Shown here piece by piece: positions 5,484-5,505 of a stretch of 5,505 nucleotides of DNA; positions within the stretch are counted from its first letter, which is position 1; the number at the start of each line of letters is the position of its first letter. The notes beneath the pieces are model-generated. The model was not told where the DNA came from and did not search any database. It saw only the letters and a program-made list of their open reading frames with translations. The stretch comes from Lachnospiraceae bacterium UBA6452. GTDB lineage: Bacteria > Bacillota > Clostridia > Lachnospirales > Lachnospiraceae. Where the stretch lies: positions 1 to 5,505 of the forward strand of contig DJNY01000227.1 in the NCBI GenBank assembly GCA_002441865.1. Direction: 5' to 3'. The position numbers and the translations under genes are program-made.

Positions 5484-5505
5484 ATGAAAACAGACATTGA
5501 AATCG
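5484..5505 (+). CDS. 5' end of a glycine-riboswitch-controlled gene, possibly formate-tetrahydrofolate ligase
   Basis: Only seven codons are in the window (MKTDIEI), and the gene runs off the right edge. The start is supported by AGGAGGG 6 nt upstream. The residues resemble the N-terminus of clostridial formate-tetrahydrofolate ligase, which commonly opens with a short segment followed by (S/T/N)DIEIAQ. That ATP-dependent cytoplasmic enzyme makes 10-formyl-tetrahydrofolate for purine synthesis and the Wood-Ljungdahl methyl branch. Control by a glycine riboswitch would suit it, because glycine, serine and formate share the folate one-carbon pool. The more usual targets of this riboswitch, gcvT and glycine or alanine symporters, remain possible. 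The identification rests on very few residues. Confidence 0.55.

Overview
The window looks like a piece of a moderate-GC Clostridia genome, most probably a Lachnospiraceae-type gut Firmicute. This is inferred from strong AGGAGG-type ribosome binding sites, TTGACA / TAnAnT promoters with 17-bp spacing, a Firmicute-style tandem glycine riboswitch, and the flavour of the proteins (DegV, UMF1-type MFS, clostridial PncB). No species-level marker is present. I see no phage, transposase, CRISPR array, rRNA or tRNA.

Layout, left to right. Positions 1-89 are a leader with two small hairpins and a good ribosome binding site in front of a plus-strand P1-family (DmpA/NylC-like, S58) self-processing N-terminal-nucleophile hydrolase (90-1061). 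A convergent intergenic region (1062-1331) follows. It holds a 10-bp hairpin and a 179-nt imperfect long palindrome with perfect 22-bp outer arms. Next is a compact minus-strand operon, read right to left: UMF1/Atg22-like MFS transporter (4950-3703), nicotinate phosphoribosyltransferase pncB (3701-2247, one base after the transporter stop) and a DegV/FakB-type fatty-acid-binding protein (2219-1332, 27 nt after pncB). Its promoter is visible at 5023-5051, with a short dyad just downstream in operator position.

The divergent intergenic region (4951-5483) also carries a plus-strand promoter (5152-5180), a tandem glycine riboswitch with a full first aptamer and a shortened second aptamer (5214-5382), and a hairpin with terminator character that shares bases with the second aptamer's closing helix. 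A 29-bp near-perfect palindrome follows, then a strong ribosome binding site and the first seven codons (MKTDIEI) of a gene running off the right edge. Those residues resemble the start of formate-tetrahydrofolate ligase, which would link glycine sensing to one-carbon metabolism, but seven residues are not proof.

How the parts work together: the minus-strand operon centres on the niacin-salvage step of NAD synthesis, with a transporter of unknown substrate translated immediately ahead of it and a lipid-carrier protein behind. The riboswitch unit is independent and divergent. The parts most worth a second look are the long palindrome at 1130-1308, the compact second glycine aptamer with its downstream palindrome, and the tight transporter-pncB pairing. 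I found no clear evidence of a wholly new multi-gene system here.
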